A stretch of 56,173 nucleotides of DNA from Krasilnikovozyma curviuscula (taxonomy: Eukaryota; Basidiomycota; Tremellomycetes; Cystofilobasidiales; Mrakiaceae), in assembly GCA_014825775.1 (NCBI GenBank), contig MVAQ01000139.1:1-56173 (forward strand), written 5' to 3'. The translations under genes and the position numbers were made by a program. The notes below the pieces were generated by a model, which saw only the letters and a program-made list of their open reading frames with translations, was not told the DNA's origin and searched no databases. Below, piece after piece: positions 49,528 to 56,173 of the stretch. Each line of letters opens with the position of its first letter. Position 1 is the stretch's first letter.

Positions 49528-52500
49528 ATGAGCTCCTCTGAAGAAGAATCAGCCTTTGACTACTCTGATGCTGAGTCTGCGTCGGACGCTGGAAGCGACT
49601 TCTCTGAGGTCATCCCAAAGAAGGCTATCGTCAAGGTGAGCTCGATCCGTCTCTCTTTCTTGTTATTGGAGGATATCAGTATAGGTACTAGGGGTACGGG
49701 GGTCTCAAGACGGAGTTATTGAGACTGCTAGTCCATTGTTTGGTGCAGCCAAGTCGAGCTCGACGCCAGATTCGAACTGCTGGAACCCCATCCAGCTCCT
49801 ACGCCAGATAAGAGTACGGGATGGGATGCACCCTCTTTCGTTTGTGAATGTCTTTCTTTTCATCCCGTCTGTCATCAACACCCCAGGATGTTGAATGATG
49901 CTCCTTCGCGAGGTGTTGACCTAAGCCCCTGTTTGCTTCCCTGCGCTAACATTCAAATCCTTTTCTCTTTCATTCAGGCCAAAGCTAAGAACTCTCCTGT
50001 ATCCAAACCCAAAGCAGCAGCGAAACCGAAGGCACCCGCTAAGGCTGCTGCTTCCAAGCCCAAAGCTTCCTCGAAAGTGCCTCTGGGGAAGAAGGCGACT
50101 CCAAATGGTTCCTTTGACTCGGATGTAGACATGGGTAACAGCTCAGATGACTCTGCTGACGATGCTATTGTCAAGAAGAAGAAGCCTTCTTACGACGATG
50201 ATGGTCCAATTGGCGGAGAAGCTGGAAAGGGGAAGAGCAATAGTGAGAAATACAAGAAAGTAAGCCGGTATTGTGTGACATTGTACGATGCGTTCAGAAA
50301 ATTCTTGTTACTGACTGTGGACATTTCACCCGCTTAGTTATCGCCAAGAGAGCATATCCTGCAACGACCAGATTCTTACATTGGCTCTATTGAGAATATC
50401 ACCCAAGAGATGTGGGTCTTTGACTCCGAGACAAAGAAGATGGTGTTCAAGTAGGTGGTCTCTTTTGAAAATCTCTTTGGGTAGTCAGCATCATTTCGGG
50501 GTTGGCTCACGCCCATTTCGAATTTCCAGGAAGATCACCTTCGTCCCAGGTTTTTTCAAGATTTTCGATGAAATCCTGGTCAATGCTGCTGATAACAAAG
50601 TAGATTTGGTCTTTATTCAACCCTCTGTTTCAAGTTGAAACCTGACGCGTCCATTTGGTAACAGATTAATGACCCTTCCATGGACACGTTCAAAATCGAC
50701 ATCAACCGTGAGACCAGCACAATCTCAGTTTACAACAACGGAAAAGGTATCCCTATTGAAATACACTCGAAGGAGAAGATCTACATCCCAGAGTTGATCT
50801 TCGGTAACTTGTGAGCTTTTGTTCATGCTTGCGCCTCCGTTACGTTACTGAATGTTGATTTCCTTGTTTACGCGTCGACCCTTTAGACTCACTTCCTCGA
50901 ACTATGATGACGACGAGAAGAAATTGACTGGTGGTAGAAATGGTTATGGAGCAAAGTTGACAAACATTTACTCTACTGAATTCAGTAAGTCATATTTCCC
51001 CAACGCGTCGCATCGAAACTGTTTGCTGACCATCGTTGTTTGCTTTATTCTTCCAGCCGTCGAAACGGCTGATAAGAATACAGCTCTCAAGTACAAGCAA
51101 GTATTCTCTAAGAACATGTCTGAAAAAAGCAAGCCATCTGTGAGTTTTATTTCTTTCCTCTCTGATATATTTTCTGATCATATCTGACTGCGGTTCTTAT
51201 GAACAGATCACCAAAAACGGTAAAGGTGAAGAGTACACCAAGATCACATACAAGCCTGAACTCGAACGATTTGGAATGACTGAGATTGATGACGACACTT
51301 ACTCGCTGCTTATGAAGAGAGCTTACGATATGGCTGGTACCGTCAGAAAAGTCAAAGTCTCTGTCAACGGAACCAGAATTAACATCAAGGATTTCAAGTC
51401 GGTCAGTGTTTGGCAACTTTGCGACTGTAAGTTGCGCATTAATTGACATTGCCTCTTCATCCAATTAGTACGTCGACATGTACGTTGATGCTCATCAAGC
51501 TGCTGCTTCTGAAAAAACTGAAGAGGACGGAATGGTACCAGCCACTCCGAGACCTACCGTTATCTACGAGAGGTTGAATGAGAGGTGGGAAATTGCTTTT
51601 GCGGTCTCAGACGGTCAATTCCAACAAGTTTCCTTCGTCAACTCAATCTCGACGACCAAAGGTGGTACCCATGTCAACGCCGTTGCCGACGCTATCGTGG
51701 ACAAACTGTAAGTACCTTAAAGACAGTTTCTGTGTTGTATTTGATTTGACAATTGCCTTGATCTTGCTGTAGTAACGAGCCCATCAAGAAGAAGAACAAG
51801 ACTGCTGTCAAGGCTCACCAGATCAAGAGTCACATGTGGATCTTCGTCAACTCGCTCATTGAGAATCCAGCTTTTGATTCTCAAACGAAAGAAAACCTCA
51901 ACACTGTGAAGAGCAAATTCGGAAGCAAAGTTGTCATCCCTGAGGATTTTACTAAGAAGAGTGAGCCTGTTTCTTGTCGATGCGGTTTCGTCACAGTATT
52001 GAATACAAGTGTTTTGGGTTTTCAGTCCTCAAGTCTGGTATAATTGATAATGTACTTACCTACGCCAAGTTTAGGGCTGAACAAGGTCTGAAGAAGACCG
52101 ACGGTAACAAGCGATCACGGTGCGTTGGCTGTTTCTCTTCTGTAGCAGACTGTCCGTTTTGTGTCTGATGTTTGGCTCCTCTTATAGTGTCGCTGGTATC
52201 ATCAAGCTTGAAGACGCTAATAATGCTGGAAGAACCACGGCTCAAAACTGTACTCTCATTCTTACAGAAGGAGACTCTGCCAAAGCGCTCGCTGTTGCTG
52301 GGCTTAGTGTCGTCGGTCGTGACAACTTCGGTGTCTTCCCGCTCCGTGGTAAGCTTCTCAACGTCAGGGAAGCCACTATTGATGCCGTCGGTAAGAACCA
52401 GGAGATCACTCATATCAAGCGCATAATGGGCCTTCAGACGGGTAAAGTCTACCATGATCTGAAGAGTCTGCGTTATGGTTCCATTATGATCATGACCGAT

Positions 52501-55500
52501 CAGGATCAGGATGGCTCTCATATCAAAGGTCTCCTCATCAATTTCTTCGACCACTTCTTCCCTTCGTTATTGAAGATTCCTGGATTCTTGGTCGAGTTCA
52601 TCACGCCTATCGTCAAGGTCGGTATCTACAGCTTTTTCAGTATTGTGCGTGAACTGACATTTTGTTATTTTTTATGTTTTTCGTTTTAGTGTACCAAGGC
52701 TAAAATTGAAAAGTCTTTCTTCACCCTTCCTGAGTATGAACAATGGCGTGAAGTGAACAATGACGCTAGAGGTTGGAACGTCAAGTACTACAAGGTTAGT
52801 ACTTTAAATGCTATTCCAAGATCTTTTCTGATGCAGTTGTGCTCTTCTCAATTTAGGGGTTGGGTACTAGCACCTCAATGGATGCGAAGAAGTACTTCGG
52901 AGCAATGAACAAGCATTTGATCCCCTTCGATACTACTCAGGAAGGAGATCGAGACCTCATTGATCTTGCATTCAATAAGAAGAAGGCTGACCATAGGAAA
53001 GAATGGCTCAGAAACTTCAAGGTGCGCCATCATCTGACCGATGTGCTGGGAGACTACTACTAACCGGCCATGTTCGTGTTCGTTAGCCTGGAACCTACTT
53101 GGACCACTCAGTGGACAAAATTCCTTACTCTGATTTCATCAACAAAGAGTTGATACTCTTCTCCATGGCCGATAATGTGCGTTCCATTCCTTCGGTGGTC
53201 GATGGCTTCAAGCCAGGTCAGCGCAAAGTCATGTATGGTGCCTTTTTGAAGAAGCTCAAAAATGAGATTAAGGTGAGTATCACTTACTTGATGCTATACT
53301 AGCGAGTTCTCAGCTGAACTGCTTTTGCCCAGGTCGTCCAACTTGCTGGTTTTGTCTCTGAGAAGACCGCCTACCACCACGGCGAAGTCAGCTTGACTAT
53401 GACGATCGTTGGGTTGGCTCAGGATTATGTTGGTAGTAATAACATCAATATGCTCACTCCAGCCGGTCAATATGGTACAAGAAGTGAAGGTGGTAAAGAC
53501 CATGCTGCAGCTCGTTATATCTTCACCGATCTCCCAAGAATCACTCGAGCCATCTTCCACCCATCGGACGACCCTCTCCTGAACTATCTTAGCGATGATA
53601 ACGACCGGATTGAACCAGAGTGGTACATGCCTGTTCTTCCCATGGTCTTGGTCAACGGCGCTGATGGTATCGGAACTGGTTGGAGTACTCAGCTTCAAAA
53701 CTACAACCCTCTCGACATCATTCAGAACCTTCGCCGTCTTATGCGTAAAGAGGAGATGGTGCCTATGGATCCTTGGTTCAGAGGATTTACAGTGAGCAAC
53801 CTTTTCTCTCGTAGCTTCTCCTCCTTTCTGTCGCTGACGTGAGTATATCTGTCTACAGGGGGAAATAACCAGACAAGGAGCAGACAAGTTCATCGTAGCT
53901 GGAACTTGGGAGAAGATTGACCATGATACAATCGAGATCACTGAGTTGCCGGTCAGGACATGGACCACAAACTACAAGGCCATGTTAGAAGATATGCTGG
54001 TTTCTACCGAGAAGGTTCCTGCCATGATCAGGGTACGTTTTGTTTCGTCCCCCACTGCAAATTCAGTGACTAAACATCAGTGGGTTGATTTTCAGGACTA
54101 CACCGAGCACCACACGGAGAACAAAGTCAAGTTCATTGTCCATATGACTGCGCCACAGATGAAGGCTGCCGAGACTGAAGGCATTGAAAAGAGGTTCAAG
54201 TTGACGACCCAGATCTCTACTACCAACATGGTCTGTTTTGACGCCGCTGGTAAGATTAGGAAGTATGCTACTCCTGAGGAAATCATCCAGGACTTCTATG
54301 ATTTGAGATTGGAGTACTACGCCAAGAGAAAGGTCAGACGCGTCTCTCTTCGAATCCAACCTTTGGTGGGAACCAATTCACTGACACCTTCTCTCGCGGA
54401 TCGACAGGCTCACCTTGCTGATGACCTGAGCGACCAATTTGACAAGCTCTCTAACCAAGCTCGATTCGTGACCATGATCATCAAGAAAGAGCTCGTCGTC
54501 GCCAACCGAAAGAAGACGGCCATCGTTGATGACCTTCGAAGACTCAAGTTCAGACCATTTGCCAAAAAGAAAGAAGCCCGAGCCGCTGGCGAAGACGAGG
54601 AGACGATTGAGGAAGCTGATGAAGGTCTGGCGAGTGATTATGACTACTTGCTTGGTATGGCTATTTGGAGTTTGACAGAGGAGAAGGTAAATTCCTTTGA
54701 TTCAAATTCGACAGAACTTTACTAGTCGCTCACTCAATTGTCGATTTTTGGTCAACCAGGTTCAAAAACTTCTGAGAGAAAGAGATGAGAAGGAGTCTGA
54801 GCTCAATATCCTCCTTGGTAAATCTGCTGCCGACCTGTGGAACGCCGACCTCGAGAATTTCGAAGGCGAATGGCAGGTATGTCTTCCTTTCACCCCTGCC
54901 CCTTTCACGTTCATTTTTGCCTTAGTGACATCTTGTATTTCGTTTCAGCTCGTCCTCGAAGCTGACGAAGACCGCGAACGGACCTCTTCCTCCAAAGGCA
55001 AAGGTACAAAGTCGAAAGCGGCCGCTTCCAAGGCGTTCAGCCGGCTCAAGAAGAGCTATGAGGATAGTGATATGTCGGAAGACGACTATAACCCGACAAT
55101 GAAGAAGAAGGTGGCTCCTATTCCGAGAAAACCGGTCGCTCTGGTCAAGAAGGACGAGGATATGACCATGGCGGAACCATCGACGAAGGTCGTCAAGAAA
55201 CGCAAAGAGTAAGTTTTTTTATTACTTTATCTGTCCACTGCAAAAAAAAACTGACGTTGTGTCCGTTCACAAAGATCGACGTCGGATAAAGAGGAAAGTG
55301 ACGAAGACATTAAGCCTACCAAAGTCGCTAAAACGACCGTCGCTCCGACAGCGAAGAAAAAAGACCCTATCGTAAAGTCGTCACAGCCTAAGAAGGCGCC
55401 CGTTAAGGTCAATGATTCCGATTCAGACGACGATGGTCAGTCGTCTCTTCGTCTCTCTTCATTTCGTCCTGGCTGCATCTTTTGTTCTGTTCCTAACGAG

Positions 55501-56126
55501 AAACTATTCGTTTCTCATATATGCCAGTGTACGTCAGGAAACCGCTGACTCCAAAGAAGAAGGTGCCTCTTGCACCCGCTCCAAAGAAAACAAAGAAGGT
55601 TGAATCTGAGTCCGAGATGGATGTGTCGGAATCCGATGACGGGGACGACAATGGATTTGAAGAACGTCCAATCACCAAGAAGACTCTGCAACCAAAAGCG
55701 TCAAAAGTTATTCAAGAAATTTCTGACGATGAGGATTCTAAAGCAGACGTTCGACCAAAACCTGTCGCGCTGAAGCCGAAGCCTAGAGTGGTCTCTGCGG
55801 GTTTATCCACCACTTCTGCTTTGGGTGTCAAGAAACCACTTGCACCTGCCCCCAAGAAACAGCAGTCAAAGAAGGTTGAGAGCGAGAGCGAGGACGAGTT
55901 CAGTTTCCACGCGGCAGACGATTCGTGAGTCATCTCCCCCAACTCCCAACCCTTCCCTCCAATCTTTTCTTTTGGTAGTCACAGGAGGGTGCTGATAAAT
56001 ACGTTGCGACAGGATTATGGATATTGATGACGATGACGTCCCACCGCCTCCACGATCACAACCTGGTCGAGCGAGGGCGCCGCCGAAGAAGCAGGCTGCC
56101 TACGTCGATATTTCGTAAGTCTCGTC

Positions 56127-56166
<40 letters not shown>

Positions 56167-56173
56167 TTGGATG
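49528..56173 (+). CDS. TOP2: DNA topoisomerase II, 3' end outside the window
   Basis: Type IIA topoisomerase that passes one duplex through a double-strand break; nuclear and essential. The ATG at 49528 starts an acidic/basic tail (SSSEEESAFDYSDAES, then Lys/Ala/Pro repeats across a 342-base intron 1). The GHKL ATPase follows: DSYIGSIENITQEMWVFD, EILVNAADNK, NGKGIPIEIHSKEK, GGRNGYGAKLTNIYS and the QTK loop (SQTKENL). The TOPRIM domain shows EGDSAKALAVAGL, PLRGKLLNVREA and MTDQDQDGSHIKGLL. The breakage-reunion domain has GTRSEGGKDHAAARYIFT, whose catalytic Tyr codon is 53516-53518, and VNGADGIGTGWST. The C-terminal region is a Lys/Asp/Glu/Ser-rich tail. The last exon in view ends at 56114 at a GTAAGT donor; the intron runs off the window. 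Many short introns interrupt the gene. Confidence 0.96.
56131..56169 (+). repeat. (CT)n plus poly-T tract in a TOP2 intron
   Basis: About 14 CT units run straight into a dozen T residues, within the intron that starts at 56115. It resembles an extreme polypyrimidine tract before an acceptor beyond the window edge, and is a likely length-variable microsatellite. Confidence 0.9.

Overview
The window is nuclear DNA from an intron-rich fungus, most likely a basidiomycete of the Tremellomycetes (Cryptococcus/Kwoniella/Tremella-like). The reasons are many short introns (mostly 50-100 nt, GT-AG), short intergenic gaps, mixed strands, and a set of eukaryotic housekeeping genes with fungal architectures. 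The organism was not identified by any search. For thirteen of the protein genes I traced every splice junction by hand and the phases close into one open frame; for HSE1 and TOP2 most junctions were traced.

Layout. 1.3-4.9 kb (+): a PAK/Ste20-family kinase with a CRIB domain. 5.7-6.7 kb (+): an F-box-like protein. 7.0-8.1 kb (+): QCR7, complex III. 8.4-9.6 kb (+): a dolichyldiphosphatase (CAX4/DOLPP1). 9.6-11.5 kb (-): an APH-fold phosphotransferase. 13.1-16.9 kb (+): a 1268-residue Ser/Pro-rich disordered protein. 17.3 kb (+): tRNA-Glu(CTC). 17.6-31.3 kb (-): a co-oriented block with a small unrecognised gene, the exosome helicase MTR4, TATA-binding protein, the spliceosome-disassembly G-patch protein TFIP11/Ntr1, and a double-RING LON-domain protein. 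31.9-37.8 kb (-): a GH127 glycosidase and a CS-domain protein. 38.9-40.7 kb (+): a membrane-anchored TBL/PC-esterase-type polysaccharide O-acyltransferase. 40.9-43.3 kb (-): HSE1 (ESCRT-0), head-to-head with MMS2 (ubiquitin E2 variant, +, 43.4-44.7 kb). 46.2-48.5 kb (+): an MFS transporter. 49.5 kb to the end (+): DNA topoisomerase II, cut by the window edge.

Most genes are ordinary housekeeping genes and I see no mobile element, CRISPR array or obvious novel defence or biosynthetic system. The points worth a second look are: the 118-bp divergent promoter joining MMS2 (writer of K63 ubiquitin chains) to HSE1 (reader of them); a juxtaposed acceptor/donor in QCR7 intron 1 that looks like a recursive-splice point; a set of micro-exons (10-24 nt); a GH127 enzyme with an N-terminal extension and an internal insertion, close to a TBL-type acyltransferase; and three proteins I cannot assign (13.1, 17.6 and 35.5 kb).
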